A stretch of DNA of 64,000 bases, from positions 13,032,364-13,096,363 of the forward strand of contig NC_063272.1 in the NCBI RefSeq assembly GCF_910591885.1, given 5' to 3'. Shown here piece by piece: positions 13,422 through 27,300 of the stretch. The notes beneath the pieces were generated by a model, which saw only the letters and a list, made by a program, of their open reading frames with translations, searched no databases and was not told the origin of the DNA. Within the stretch, counting starts at the first letter, position 1. Each line of letters opens with the position of its first letter. The position numbers and the translations under genes were made by a program. This DNA comes from Bombus terrestris (lineage: Eukaryota; Arthropoda; Insecta; Hymenoptera; Apidae).

Positions 13422-14286
13422 TCAGTAAATCAATGAACTAATCATTCTGAAACAAAATAGAACATATTACATTTTCTTATAATAAACATTTCATAATTAG
13501 TTAAGTCTACTAGCCTCTACACATTCTAAAACTTACCCATATAAATAATAAAAAAATGATAAAAGATAAAATATAAGTTTACTCCATCCTTCTCTCTGAT
13601 GAATTTTGAGAGCTTGAGCACTCATTATGCTAGTGGGATCATAAAGACCTGGTTTAGACATGATAGGTCTATGATAATATTGCCACAAGTGATATATTAT
13701 CAATGGCATATTTAAAAGCAACGAAAGCCATTGACTACTAATTAGAAATAAAATGTTGATTAAAATGTGTATTCCATATTCTGGAATAACTAGCTGAAAT
13801 ATATACGGACATGTATATATATATACACACGCACGCATACACACACACACACACACACACAATATATGTGTGTGTATATATGTATATATACATTATACAT
13901 ATATTTAACTTAAACACTTAATTTTACGTACACTTGTTATTGATTTTGTAAATATGATATTATAAGAAACTAATTTCAAATTCTTACCGAATTTAAACTA
14001 TTGCATTGTTCAATTGGATTTTTATAGCCAGTTTTTAATTCATCAAATGCAATAACCTGAAAAGTATAATGTCTTTAGCTAGTCATTTAACTTTTCATCT
14101 ATATCGCTAAGGTTAGAAATAATTCGCATTGAATAGACGTGTACACATTTTTAATTACTGTTTTGTTTTGAAAAGCAGACATTATAGTTTCGAAGAAGTA
14201 CGTACATGAAATATTGCAAAAATGATTAAAAAAGCATCTACAATTAAAGCCACGATATATGAAAAAGCGGCTAAACTGAACGCCAT
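13422..14286 (-). CDS. cni: Cornichon (ER cargo receptor)
   Basis: Small ER membrane protein that loads TGF-alpha-like ligands and other cargo into COPII vesicles. Four exons: 14206-14286, 13988-14056, 13537-13793, 13422-13446, in frame, 143 residues, close to the 144 of vertebrate CNIH1. Exon 1 encodes MAFSLAAFSYIVALI with the first membrane segment; exon 2 the conserved FDELKTGYKNPIEQCNSLN cytosolic loop; exon 3 VIPEYGIHILINILFL, the membrane core, MSKPGLYDP and REGWSKL; the last exon adds only eight residues before TGA at 13422-13424. The family is very conserved, so the call is secure. Confidence 0.96.
13813..13890. repeat. CA/TG microsatellite with hairpin symmetry
   Basis: A (CA)n run is followed at once by (TG)n and TATA repeats in cornichon intron 2, so the two halves could fold back. 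Simple repeat, expected to vary in length. Confidence 0.85.
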
Positions 14287-14939
14287 TGTAATAACTGTAC
14301 GTGATGCTAGTAATAAGTTGATTCAAGTGACATAATTTGACTTACAAATGAAGAATTGCATTTTAAGTAAATATATTTATATATATATGGTATAACTTAT
14401 TTCTGATATTACTTCCTTTATTTTCACATTTTCCAATGTGATGCAGTAAATACGTTGCCATTGTGGAATGTTTTCGTGTCAGTTTATACGTATTTATGTC
14501 GAATCTATAGATGGAATGCAACTTGAGATTCAATGTAATGCTCAGAATGCAATTTTATCAAAATAACTAGAATTTTTAACAAAAGTTGTTAAAAAGAGAT
14601 GGTTTTGTATATTTATAACATATATGACAGATTTGACAATAAATTCTATATGACTTTTATGACATTTATGTGTAATTACATTATAATTAAAAAAATACTT
14701 GAACACAAAACGAAAAAAGCAAACTTAGACCTATTGCTTCTTTAGGATTTGATAGAAAATATGAATAGAAAAGATAATTCTACTGAAAAATGATTTCTAA
14801 GATCCATATACATAATATATATAAATAAGATTTGACATTTGTAAGATTTATTTTAAAATCAATCACATTAAATACAAGTTATTCATATCTTTACAATGTA
14901 TATGCTTTGCAATGTTTTACTTTGTATATGCATAATTAG
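14287..14939. other. Intergenic between cornichon and the NIPA-like gene
   Basis: About 650 AT-rich bases that should hold the cornichon promoter and the 3' UTR of the NIPA-like gene. No further gene seen. Confidence 0.6.
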
Positions 14940-16372
14940 TTATATAGTTCTTGTTAAATTTTGAGCTCCATATGTATGATTTAATTCTGTTTCTAACCTT
15001 GTTATTAATCTCTCTTCATCCCTGTCACTCCACTGATTGTTACTACTTATGAGCAACTTTCTTTTAGGCTGCAGCATATGTCTGATATTTTCATAAGATA
15101 TGTCTATTTCTTTAAATGCATTTAATAGAAATATTGCAATTATTACAGTTAAAAAACCACAAGATGAACCCAAGATATCCTCAGCACTCATATTTTCCCA
15201 TTCCCTGAATAATATTGCAGATGCAATTATTACTAATGTTGTGAAAACTACATAATAAATAGGTGTTACAATTGTGGTTTCATATAAGTCGAGGGATCTA
15301 TTCAAATAATTCATTTGTACGCTGATACAGAGTATAGCGCTAAATAAAAAAGCCCATGTCAACCAGTTCGTAAATCCATTATTAAATCCAAGAATGGTTT
15401 CTTTCAAAGCCAGTCCTAATCCTTTACAACTTGTAACGGTCAATGAACCAATGGATGAACACAGACAAATATATATCATGATATTTTGATTTCCATAAGC
15501 AGGGCCAAAATAAAAAATAATTAAAATACTGCATATTATTACAATTAATACATAAATAATATATCCTGGATCTTTAACCTTATCTAAAAGCTCATTTAAT
15601 GTACTGATTTCTTCTTCTTTTGGAGAGTGAATTACAAGAACTGTGGAACCTAAGATGCATAAAAGGCAACCAATCTGGAATAATAGTAATTATATTTATC
15701 TTTATATAATATATCCAATAGAAATTGTATTATTTTGTAGTAAAATTTTATTTGTTTTATTTATTTTATTTGTTATCTTATATTTTTGTTTCTATATAAT
15801 AAAGATAGTTTATAATATATATTACATCATTACCTTTCCTAGCAAATTAAGCTTTTCATTTAGATATTTTGATGCCAATATTGCAGATATTAAAACGCTA
15901 AGTGCTCCTAATGGAGTAACCAACGAAGCTGGTGCAAATGCATAAGCAGCAAAATTTGCTGCTTCTCCTACCGCCACTTTAATGAAATCAATATTCTTTG
16001 TAGTAAAAGTATTATATCATGAACACATGTACATATTGTATAAGCATTTTCTGTTTCACATACTTGAAAGAAGACCAGTCCACCACATCCATTCTTTTAA
16101 GTAGCCAAATCCTCCGGATGAAGCTCGTAATGCACCACGCCTTTGTAATCTAATCAATGCCTTTTTTTTAATAATAAAACTGGCACCTAAATAATTATAA
16201 CATTGTATAATAATCAATACTAAATTGTTTTAAATAAATTTCTAATCGAAATTAGAGAATCGATCAACTAACCTATAAAACCACTAGAACTAATCGCTAA
16301 ACCTAAACCTATGTAAAAATTTGTTGCATCATATAACTGTGTATCAACCGCAATTTTTGCTATTCTGCTCAT
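14940..16372 (-). CDS. spict: NIPA-like magnesium transporter (spichthyin family)
   Basis: Multi-pass membrane protein of the NIPA family; vertebrate members move Mg2+, and fly spichthyin acts on early endosomes to dampen BMP receptor signalling. Exons 16273-16372, 16064-16186, 15834-15976, 14940-15674, in frame, 366 residues. Markers: N-terminal NFYIGLGLAISSSGFIGASF, WMWWTGLLSMAVGEAANF, APASLVTPLGALSVLISAI, IHSPKEEEISTLNEL, SVQMNYLNRSLD and TIVTPIYYVVFTTLVI, with about nine hydrophobic segments. The C-terminal tail from about residue 315 is polar and not conserved. Family is certain; whether it is the one-to-one ortholog of fly spict rests on insects usually having a single close member. Confidence 0.9.
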
Positions 16373-17750
16373 ACTTAAATTTTAGTTTTACCAGTAATTC
16401 ATCAAAATATAAAAAATATATTATACTTTATATTGTTAAATTTTTACAACATTATGTAAACGTTATAAGAAACGAAATGTTTATCTGACATTTTACTTTC
16501 ATCAAATTAATGTAATATACACTGTAATGATAATGATTGTATGAAAGTAAGTATATATAATTCAAAAAAACGTACTCTATGGATAGATCATTATGTGCGC
16601 ACGCGTATATACGTACATATTCGATAAATACATATATACAATATAAAAACTGATACTTTATTAGAGCGATATCAAAAAGATTTATAATTGATATTATAAA
16701 AAAACCTGCCGGTTAGTATTTGTTACCATCCGCCGACCGCTAATGTTTTGTTTATAAAGGAGAGTTGGGCGAGTTTAAAGACCCCATGTACAACGTACAT
16801 ATACGAAGCTATAGGAAACGTCTGTTACAATTTATAATTCTGTTAAAAAAGAATATCATGAATGTATTATACTTGGATTAGATTTTTTAATCTCATCACC
16901 ACGAGGCAGTCGGTAACACTTGTGTAAAATAATAAATTACTTATAAAAGTAATAGCCGAATGACTAATTGATATTATTTTACGGAAAAAAAAAACAATAG
17001 TTCTTATTTTACGAAAGCTTCGCTGGGCGGATTGAAAAAACTAACCAAAATCCAAATCCAATATATTAGTGATATTCATTTTTAATTCTGTTGTAACAGT
17101 CATTTTTTACAATCTCGCATATGTACATTGTGTACAGGGTCTTTAAGCTCTCTTCACTCTTATTTATAAACAGAAAATAAGCACCTAGCACCCAATGTTG
17201 ACACATACGCTGCTACAGACGTACAACTAGAGGCAGAATGCACTGTAATAGTAATGGCATCTTTTTGTGAATATCTCGGAAAATAAGAGTCCATTTTCCA
17301 AAATGTTGCATTTTACAACATATCCAAAAATCATTGAAATCGGAGGATAGTTAGCTTTTCTATTGTTTCACTTAGGATTGTTCTCTTGCTTTTTTTCTTA
17401 ACAAATAAAATGCATTGACAACAAAATAATAGTTCGCATAACACGATTGTTATGTATGTAACTGTTACATTATGAATGGAAAGTATCAATGAATGATAAT
17501 TTAATTTACAAATTAAAGTGATTAAACAGTAAACACATGATAAAATGATTTAACATTTAATGAAATATATTTAATTTTACATAAATCTTAATTTACAAAT
17601 GATTATTATATATTTTTTATGTTCACAATATATATTCTTTATATCTAATAAAAATATAGTATCAGAACATATATAAGGTGGGTTAATGTAAATTTTACAA
17701 TAGAAGTAAAATGGGATGATATTGCAAAGAGAGATCAATGTGTTAAATTT
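16373..17750. other. Intergenic between NIPA-like gene and fuzzy
   Basis: About 1.4 kb, AT-rich, including the inverted-repeat element described separately (16,740-17,185). The segment 17,200-17,560 shows no gene; the last about 170 bases are probably the fuzzy 3' UTR. Confidence 0.6.
16740..17185. mobile_element. MITE-like element with long terminal inverted repeats
   Basis: Two arms of roughly 180 bases face each other around a short AT-rich centre. Matching blocks, left arm and reverse complement of right arm: GTTTATAAA (16750-16758 / 17163-17171), TTTAAAGACCC / TTAAAGACCC (16773-16783 / 17137-17146), TGTACAACGTACATATACG against TGTACACAATGTACATATGC (near 16787 / 17117), CTGTTACAA (16822-16830 / 17091-17099), GAATATCA (about 16851 / 17070). 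No transposase frame is present, so it would be a non-autonomous or foldback element. Superfamily, exact ends and target duplication cannot be fixed by eye. Confidence 0.7.
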
Positions 17751-19355
17751 TTACCAACAGCCTTGTTTATCAATGAGCAATGTCTTCAATATTTTTTGAC
17801 AAACCAATCTTACTGTATGAGTAGGAACTGTGGAGGCACATAGAATGCAAAGTATATGATCTCCATGTTTAACTGCATAACATTTATGATACTCTGAACA
17901 TAGATAAGTTTCTTTTACACCAACAAATTTCCAATTATCACCTGTTGTATCACATTCAGATTCTGAAGATAATATATATGTCTCTACAGCTTGATGATAA
18001 AATGTTCTTAATATGTCCAATCTGTGTGAACCACTGACTCTATTTTTTGCGTACTGCATATTCTTACCAAGTATAAACTTTTGTACCTTATAATTTGCTA
18101 ACAGAAACCTAAATTTCGGAGTAAAAAGAAAAAGACATTATATAATACATTTTGATAATAGGTTTTTCTAAATAAAATTATTTATATTAAATGGTACTAT
18201 TATATATTACCCAAGTGTCTCTGAATCCAAATTTATAGATGTAGGTAAGTTACGCGGATAACATTGTTCTGCATTGTGTAAAGCATCAATACTATTTTTC
18301 CAACATTGTATGGCAAATCTTTCAATCTCTGATAAACTCGGATTGGGTCCACATAAGGCTAATACTTCAACTTGATTGATCAACGTAATGGATACTAATC
18401 TAAAAGCTACCTATATGATCAATTGAATTGTCTTATGATCAATTGAACTTATTTTTTTAAATAAATCTTATTAGATTAATAAATAAAAATTGTATCTTAA
18501 AAATATTTAACGAAAATACTCACATTTGGACTTTTATAAGGTAAAAATACTGGAATGTCTCGCGTGCTATAAGTATCTTCTGTATTAACAGCTGTTATTA
18601 ATAATTTTCTTTCAATGGGACTTAAATTCCACCATCCTTCTGTAGCTACTGCTAAACACCCATGTATTAAGATGCATCCATATATAGAATCCAAACATTC
18701 CATATAACCCTCTAAGCATGTCTTAAATAGATCATTATTTACTATGCAGAAAATGGATGAATTAAAAAAAATTCAATTACCTGAAACAAATTATTTTCTT
18801 GGCACATTATACATTCTGTCATATTGATAATATCAGTTTTTGAACAAATTCCATCACCAACATCAAGACATTGCAATAAACTATCAACAATTGGACTGCA
18901 CAAACGCATATCTTTCTTCAGCTTTTCTATGTTTTTAGTATTTTTTAATTCCTCGATACCAACAAACAAGATCATTGCACCAAAAACTGCATTTAAGAAT
19001 TTATCCAATACAGATTTGGTAGTTCCACTTGCAATAACTATTAATGTAATACTTTGTTCAAATTCTTTCCACATTATCGTAGTATCGGGTAAATTTGTAT
19101 TCAAAAGTTTAATGTTTTGTGATTTGAGAAACATATGTATCCCATATAGAGATGCTATTTTAGAAAATGTCATCTATAAATATATTGGGAAGAAAAAGGA
19201 AGAGCAAAAGAAAAATTAAAATTAATACTACATAGATTTATGTATTACTCTTTTGTTTATAATTATGTAAGTTTTACCGTATCTCCTTCCCCTTTCTGGC
19301 GAGAAAATAAAGGAATTCCTCCAGTAGAGGTTAAACACATAACGTGGGCTACCAT
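17751..19355 (-). CDS. fy: Fuzzy planar cell polarity / ciliogenesis effector
   Basis: Fuzzy is a planar polarity effector; with Inturned it forms the CPLANE core (a Rab exchange factor) that helps build cilia and orients wing hairs in flies. Exons 19278-19355, 18781-19173, 18524-18709, 18211-18410, 17751-18108; frame closes at 404 residues, close to the usual about 415. Markers: MCLTSTGGIPLFSRQKGEGD at the start, YGIHMFLKSQN, TIMWKEFEQSITLIVIASG, FGAMILFVGIEELKNTKN, AVATEGWWNLSP, DIPVFLPYKSPN, VEVLALCGPNPSLSEIE. The layout fits longin-type domains. I start at ATG 19355 (MVAHVMCL); the second ATG at 19340 is possible. Confidence 0.92.
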
Positions 19356-20446
19356 AATAATGATTTTATTCTTTTTAGGCGTTAAATATTTAATAAGTTT
19401 TTATATAAACTTTTACGTTTCTAATTTGCAAATGTTTTATCCCTCCTGCTATGCAAATTTGATCTATTATCAATGTATACCAATGTTATGCTAGCTTTTA
19501 TAATATTCTTATTCTTAACCTCAACACTGTGTCTGTAACCTTATTTTTACTGACACCGTCTGCATACTAGATCATTTAAATCCATGCACCCTTTTTTTAG
19601 ACTTTTCTGTTTAAAAAAGATCCAAACAAATTTTTAAATACTTCTCCAAGTTTCTAGAATATCATTCAATAATTTCTATCGCTACATGTTATACGTTAGG
19701 TGTTTTCAGACTTGTTTATATAATTGCGGTTATAACTTTTGAACCAGCGAATTCTTCACTTTAAAACATGCATTTTCGGAGTCTACACATCGAAAACAGC
19801 AAGATTACAAAAAATAGTCAATAATTTTTTCATCCCTAAAATAAAAATGAGTCCTTAATTTTTTTAAGTAAAGTAAAACTTATACGGAAATATGGAAGAA
19901 ATGAAAAATTATTTAAAATTACTGGTCAAAAACGACCCAGCATGTAGATGGAGAGTTGATATAAATTGGAGATAAGTTTGCAATGTTTCGATTAGCGTTT
20001 CTGGAATGTTAGCTACATAACACGCAATTTCAGTGAATAGACGTGTAATGCAGAATGCGGGATATAAAAACGGATTTTCAAGAGACGCGCTTTTTCTAAC
20101 AACAGTTACTTCCTTTGTTACAAATTGTATCTCGCTGAGAATAATTGAATATTTTAATGAATCGACAGTAGTGATGTACTGCCAACCTGAAACGCGCGAG
20201 CTTTAGCGAGAAGTGGCAGCATTACTTAGGGAGAAAATCTGAAGGCGCGATTGAAATATCACCGATGTATGACTGCAGCGTTATAAGTTTGAACGTTAGA
20301 TGCGCCGCCTATAGGTTGTTAATGTGAAAACATTTTACACAAGTCTTGTGTGCTTGTAGAAAGAGTAGTGATCTTGTCATTTATAGCTATACTAATAAGC
20401 ACGTGTTGAGTAATTGGTAGTATAGTATACTGTTTTACAAAAAACA
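19356..20446. other. Divergent intergenic region fuzzy / Nsun2
   Basis: About 1.1 kb between two outward-facing start codons, so it must hold both promoters. The right 300 bases (20,150-20,440) are less AT-rich and the likely promoter side of Nsun2. No gene seen. Confidence 0.65.
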
Positions 20447-23400
20447 ATGGGAAAAGGGCGGAAACATAAGCCAAAAAAGAATTTCGCAGAAAAACGTCGT
20501 GAGAAACAGAAGGTACAAACTTAATCGTTAAATAAATAACATCGGCTGCGGGGTTTGCGGTTATGTTCTATCTTATATATTATACATATACAAAACTTAT
20601 CAGCCTCCTATATTTTGAAAATAATCAGTGTCTAATTGCTAAGAAAAATTTCTTTTCATGTGAACAGTACTTAAAATTTTTATGAATTATACAGAAAAAG
20701 AATGAGTGGGATACTACTCCACACCATAACTATGAAGACATTATCAGAGAAAATAAGGATTTTGAAAATTATTACAAAACTCAGAAAATTGTTCCTGAAG
20801 AACAATGGGATTCCTTTATTAATACCATGAGAAAGAATCTTCCAGTGGCATTTAGAATTACAGGATCAAAAGCAGAAGCTAAAGCATTAATTGAAACTAT
20901 TAAAGGAGATTTTTTTAAGGGTATCTTAAAGGCACATGTCGAAGATGATTCAGAAAATAATACAGGAATTAAACCTAAGGATATATTACAATGTTTGCCA
21001 TTTTATCCTGATGGATTAGCTTGGCAGTTGCAATTAACCAGAAAAGATATTCGGAAATCTGAGGCATATTTTAGATTACATAATTTTTTAATTGTTGAAA
21101 CAGATAGTGGAAGCATCAGTAGGCAAGAAGTAGTTAGCATGGTGCCACCTTTAGTATTAGATGTAAAATCTAATCATAAGGTATATTGATCTGCTAATAT
21201 TTATTACATTAAATTTAGCTTGAAAGATAGAAAGGAATTATTTTAAATAGGTTCTGGATATGTGTGCAGCACCAGGATCAAAGACAGCCCAACTTATTGA
21301 AATGATACATTCTGAAGAAGGAAGTGCATTTCCAGGTATTAATGAAATTTTTAATATTTACAAACAAATTAAGCAAATTTTATTGATATTTTACAGAGGG
21401 TTTTGTAATAGCTAATGATCTTGACAATAATCGTTGTTATATGCTTGTACATCAAGCAAAAAGATTAAACAGTCCAATTATTTTAATTACAAATCATGAT
21501 GCCTCAGTGTTGCCTAATTTTGCTACTACCAAGCCAGATGGTACAAAAGAACATCTAAAGTTAGTAAAACATATGAAATAAAGTATTTCTATTTATAAAG
21601 ATCATGTAATTTTTACATTTTATTACAGATTTGATAGAATACTCGCCGATGTACCATGTAGTGGTGATGGTACAATGAGAAAAAACCCTGATATTTGGTG
21701 TAAATGGAGTCCAGCAAATGGCAACAATCTCCATGGGTAAGTATTATTTCTCCTTAAACACTGTATAATTTAATTAATAGAAATAACTTATATATCTATA
21801 AATTTAAAGAATTCAGTTTAGAATAGCAAGAAGAGGCTTAGAACTTTTAGCAGTTGGAGGAAGAATGGTATATTCTACTTGTTCATTAAATCCAATAGAG
21901 AATGAAGCTGTACTTCACAGGCTTCTCGTTGAAACTGAAGACTCGGTTCAATTAGTTGATTGTAGAGATTTAGTACCTGGATTAGTGTGTGATCCAGGTA
22001 TCGTATATTGTGTATATATTGTATTATAAATTGTGTATTGTATTGTACGACTTCACTATTTCCATCAAACATTTAATGATGTACTTTCTAGGCATATCAC
22101 ATTGGTTACCAGCATCAAAAGATTTAAAATATTACGAATCATGGGAAGATGTACCTGAACAGTGGCAAACACAAGTTCGCCCAAAAATGTTTCCACCAAA
22201 ACCTGAGGATGCAACTAAATTTCACTTTGAAAGATGGTAAATAGAAATTGAGTTTCTTGTTAATATTGTTATTGATTTAATTACATAATAATAATGTTTT
22301 AATGATGTAGTATGAGAATATTACCACACCATCAAGATACAGGAGGATTTTTTGTGGCTGTTTTGGAAAAGGTAAATCACTTACCATGGGAACGTGCGTC
22401 ACACAAGAGCGATGAAGTTATTCAAAATACTAAGAGTGAAGATGATGATATTGAATTAAGTTTGGAACAAGAACAAAAAGCAAAAAATGTGCATGGAAGA
22501 AAGATATTTGACGATATGAACAAATTACGAGAATCCACAAGAAAACGTAGAAGACTTGCTTCTGGATTTAAGGAAGATCCATTCATTTTCTTCGACGATG
22601 ATAAGGAAGATGTGTGGTCATCTATTAAGTGGGTGGAAAATTTTTTTAACTTCCTGTTTATTTAATTGATCTTTAATACCGAAATTTTTAGAAGCTTTTA
22701 TAATATATCTAATGACTTGGATCCTCGGTGTTTATTGGTGCGATGTATTGGTAAAAAAAAGAAAAATATTTATTACACGTCACCCGCGATACGTGATGTT
22801 GTATTGTCTAATGGAGATCAAATAAAATTAATAAATACTGGCGTAAAAACGTTTGTACGCTGTGACAATAAAAACATGGATTGTTCATTTAGACTTGCAC
22901 ATGAAGGAATACAAAGTATCATTCAGTATATTGGTGATAGTAGAAAAATTAGGTTATCTAAAGATGACCTGGTAATGTTGTTACAGAACAATAATCCTAA
23001 TACACCACCAGAAATTGTGAAACTTAATCGAGAAACACAAGAACGATTACAAAATTTTGGTAATATATTTTATAGCATTAAACATTAATTATAAATTTCA
23101 TTATAAAAATTGTTTCTTTTGTTGTTTCAGCAACTGGAAGTTGTATATTGATATATGAAGAAGAAGGGACAGAAAATCCGTTAAAGTTGCAAATGGTAGG
23201 ATGGCGAGGTACAATGTCTCTGAGAGCATATGTTCATGTACATGATGCGATTCATTATCTACGTTTATTAAGAGCAGATTGTTCGATGTTTGGTATGTAT
23301 TTTGAAGTATTTACCATACATTTAAAATGTTACTTAGAATTATTATTTCAGAAAAAAATAAATACAAAGAAAATCGTGTTGCTCAAGACAATTCTACAGC

Positions 23401-23506
23401 TGTTTCTGTAGACTCGAATAATGAAACTACTAATGATCTTGATGGGAAAGACATTAACATAAAGAAAGAAATTAAGTCAGAATTTTCGGACGAATTAAAA
23501 GAATAA
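20447..23506 (+). CDS. Nsun2: RNA cytosine-5 methyltransferase NSUN2
   Basis: Nuclear/nucleolar SAM-dependent enzyme making m5C in tRNA variable loops and other RNAs. Eleven exons: 20447-20512, 20695-21180, 21251-21335, 21397-21559, 21629-21736, 21810-21997, 22092-22236, 22311-22628, 22692-23059, 23131-23292, 23352-23506; 747 residues, near the human 767. Lysine/arginine-rich N-terminus (MGKGRKHKPKKN). SAM motif VLDMCAAPGSKTAQ in exon 3; both catalytic cysteines are present, in DVPCSGDGTMRKNPD (exon 5) and VYSTCSLNPIENEAV (exon 6). HHQDTGGFFVAVLEK in exon 8 closes the methyltransferase fold. The C-terminal part has a KRRR patch and an acidic tail. Convergent with Cep104. Confidence 0.96.
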
Positions 23507-24329
23507 CACATAATTTTGTAATACAAAGTGATGTTCCTTTAATTTCTTTCAAGATATCAATTTCAGTATGTTATAAGAATAAGTAAAAAATTTGCATTTA
23601 TTTAAAATTTAATAAAAGTGCGCCATTGGAATTCTGACAGGCGAATATTTAATGCGCCATGACAAAATGTATCTTATAGAAACGAAACAAAATGTTTTAT
23701 AGGACAAAGAAATGATCATTATTTGATGGGAAATGTTTTTTGTTTTACTAATCGTTCTCTATGAAATAATTTATGAAATTACATGTAATCTTTATATAGT
23801 TTGAGCGACAGATACTCTTTCCCTTTTTATTTTTGGCCATTAAATTCAAGATGTTTTGCTGATTATAGTACAAATATTGTTATAAACATGGCCGGATATA
23901 GAGGAATCATTAATTCTGAGATGGCTACTGCCATAGTATTCAACAATATGTTATTAAATCGCAGAGAACTTCTTGTTTCTACTGTATATTAAAGTTGGAA
24001 AAGATGAATATCTATCGTGTGCCTCATTGATATTCGCTTTAAATTACAGTATGCATTAGATTTTCTTTCGTTCTCAAATTTAGCTGATAACAAGGTTTCT
24101 AGATCCTAGGGATTAGAAGATTTCAACTTACGATTAAAAATTTGTTTAACATGGAGAATATCTACTAATAAAGGACGGGTTTTGCTATAAAAAACATTTA
24201 AATACAAGTATATAAATATGAAAAATGCTGGATAGCTCATAACATATAGATAAACTATAAAAGAAAACAAAAGAAAAACCTTTTCTAAAATCTTTTACAC
24301 TCCGAAAGATTCGAAGTTGTCGGTTGACG
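23507..24329. other. Intergenic, convergent 3' ends of Nsun2 and Cep104
   Basis: About 820 AT-rich bases with probable 3' UTRs of both genes. AATAAA-like words occur (for example AATAAA at about 23,609). A 63-codon open frame at 23,801 has no recognisable features. Confidence 0.6.
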
Positions 24330-27300
24330 CTAGTAATCTCTACTAGTTGGTGTGGTTATTTTTCCGCTGAGATTCTGAGAATTTGATGGTGATTTTGAAC
24401 CTACAAACGAAACCAATTTTGTATTTATTGATGCATTATATTTCAATAATACCAAACTTACAGCTTTTTCCTGATTTATTTCGAGGGTTATTCGCACAGG
24501 GATGATCACCCATCAAATGCTCCCTCCATTTATTTTGATTGACAAGAGCGGAGCACAATGGACAACGATCATAACCTTCAATAGGTTCTGTAACACAAAT
24601 GATGATGGATGTTATTCATATTCATATTCATTATTCATAGTCAGAGACTATACCAAACAAGTTTGCATACTTGTACACTTGTTATCTTTTCTATGTTCTT
24701 CGAAGGAATTTTCATGAATGGCTTGCTTGCATGTGTCACATTTTACGTAATTGCTTCTCATATCACATTCATCTGAAAAATAAGATATATATTTGCTATT
24801 TAGTGCTACGCATTAAATGCAATCAAATGAAAGAAACAATACTTACTTAACAAATGCAAGTTCAAATATGAAATTTCCACCACTTGCTTACATGCCTCAC
24901 ACTTTGTTAACATAGGGCAATTTCTCCAATAATGAATGTTTAATCCCTCTTCGGAATATCCTTGTCCCTTGGAGAGGCAAAATATGCATATCCTATAAAA
25001 GAAATACATTTTTAACATATATAAAACAGATATTTATAATATGATTGTATGTTACTCACTTGTCACCTTTATGTTCTGTACTATTCTCGGACGGAGATGT
25101 TATACTTGTTGAGCTTCCGGTACTCACAACAGGACTCGTTCTCGAAGGAGATTTCGTTAAATTCGCTACATTATTTTCCGTTGATTTCGTTCGTGTGGGT
25201 GTAGTTGTTTTATGACTCGCTTCCGCTTCCTTTTTCCTCTTCAATAAACAAATAAGAAGTAGCGTAAATATGTATACCTTCTATATACATGTATCTAATC
25301 TTTATAAAAAAATCTGTACCTGAAGATCAATGAGGTCGAATTCATGAAAAAGTTGACGGTACAATAAATTCCTTCTGGTGATGTCATCGTCAGGAGGTAA
25401 TTGCTTACGGACCAGTCTGGGATTTACCTTGTAGACCAATACCAAAATTCTCTCGGAGACTTTCCTAACCGCTTCTGCTGGATGATGCAATCCCGAGGAT
25501 CCCAATTCTGATAAGGTCCGACAAGTGAGTCCACTACAACAGTTACAATGCCTTATCAGAGTAATTGCGTTTTAACGAATCAGTCTTAACATTGAGGACA
25601 GACCCCTGCAAGTGACATTCACAAATAAAATCATATCGATTGTCACAGACAGTGGTCTGATACCCTTTAGTTCATTATATCAGATATAAAATTTACTATT
25701 GAGATTACGTTATTTTGAGTCACCTTTGTTTGTCAGTCGATATTCCGTGGTTGAGAATTAATTGCTCCACCATTTCTAACCTGCTAAGGGCTAATCTTTG
25801 ATGAGTGCTACTACTAACGGGTCTTGTCAAGTGCACAGGAATAATATGCAACTCTCTGACGCATTTACAATCTGCCATACTGAGTATTGTATGCACTGCC
25901 ATGTTATGAATTCTTGGAGTAGTATCGCCTGATTTTGTCAGTAATTCAGGAAGTAGTCTTTCTACGCTTCGTGCAATTTCCGCAGAAGATACCCTAAAAT
26001 GACAATGGTAATTTCTCGTAGACATGTATGATTGAATGATTATTTTAAATAATATTATATAGTGTATTATGTGAATACCTATCAGTTGCAAATTCTGAGA
26101 AGAAAATTCTAATTAATTGCGCTGCTAGACTATATACGCTGAAGACTTTATCTCTAAGAGCTCTATGCAGCAGCAAGATTGCAGCTCTGGCTGTTTTATT
26201 CGCAGAATGTTTGGAAACTTCCGGATCAAAGGTCTTTAGCTCCTCCTTCAATTGCATCAGGCCCTCCTCCTTATCCGTGAATTGTTTTGAATAAAATTTT
26301 TCGACCTAAACGATAAATTTTATTAATTATCATCGTTTTATAATATAACTGATGTAACTGTTTGAAACTTGTATTACCATTTCCATTCCAAAAACAGCGA
26401 TAGGTAAGGCAGCTTGCTTCTTTTCCCTATCATTCAATTTTGATATCACTTTCGTTTCCGTATTGTCCATGTGGCATTCCCTTGTGAACTCGTTTGTGTG
26501 CGAACTGAAACGTAATTTAAGGTAATCTCTATATTTTTCATTTTTCTTTTTCCTCGTCTTACTGTCTTAAAGCAGGAATCGTCCTCTCTTCGTAAGCTTC
26601 GTAGCTGGAACGTAGTGCGGGCCCCGCCGATTTAGTTTTTCTTCTGAGAGAACCCTTGTTGCAATTATTCTGTCTCTCTACGACACCGTTTGTGGGACTA
26701 TCCGTAACTTCTGTTGCAGATAATTGGTTACTCTAAACTGTTAAAATTCCTTTATATATATGTAAATTGATTTACCAGGACTGTTTGGTTTCTGATGCAG
26801 AGGCGAAACAGGAGGCTGATGCGCCGGGCCAGTCGGCGATATGGCTCCATCGCGATTTGGTGGAATCACTAATCTCGGAGGAGATGTAATGTCTTCAGGA
26901 ACAGTAGTTGTATTCGAAGTACAGGTATCTATCGATATAGACTCTTTCCCTTCCATCGACGACTTGTTATTCTTTTCCAGTGGCTATTCAGACACAAGTA
27001 TAGTAGACAAATATCAAATCTTGATTAAATACTAATTTTAAAGACGCGTATTTACCCCATGAAGCTCTAGTAGATCTTGCACCTCTAAACTCTGGTAGAC
27101 TTGCTGTCTGTATTGTTGCGCTTGTGCTTTCTTCGCTTTAGCCTTATCGTAGTCCTCTAACGCTATCGCATATTTCTTTTCCAATTCATACTTTCCGAGA
27201 CGTTCTCCAGCTTTCCTTAGGTTCTCCATCGCTACTTTAAGTTTCGAAGCATACTCGAATCTCTCCTCTAAAAGCATATTTATATACAGACCCTCGTAAA

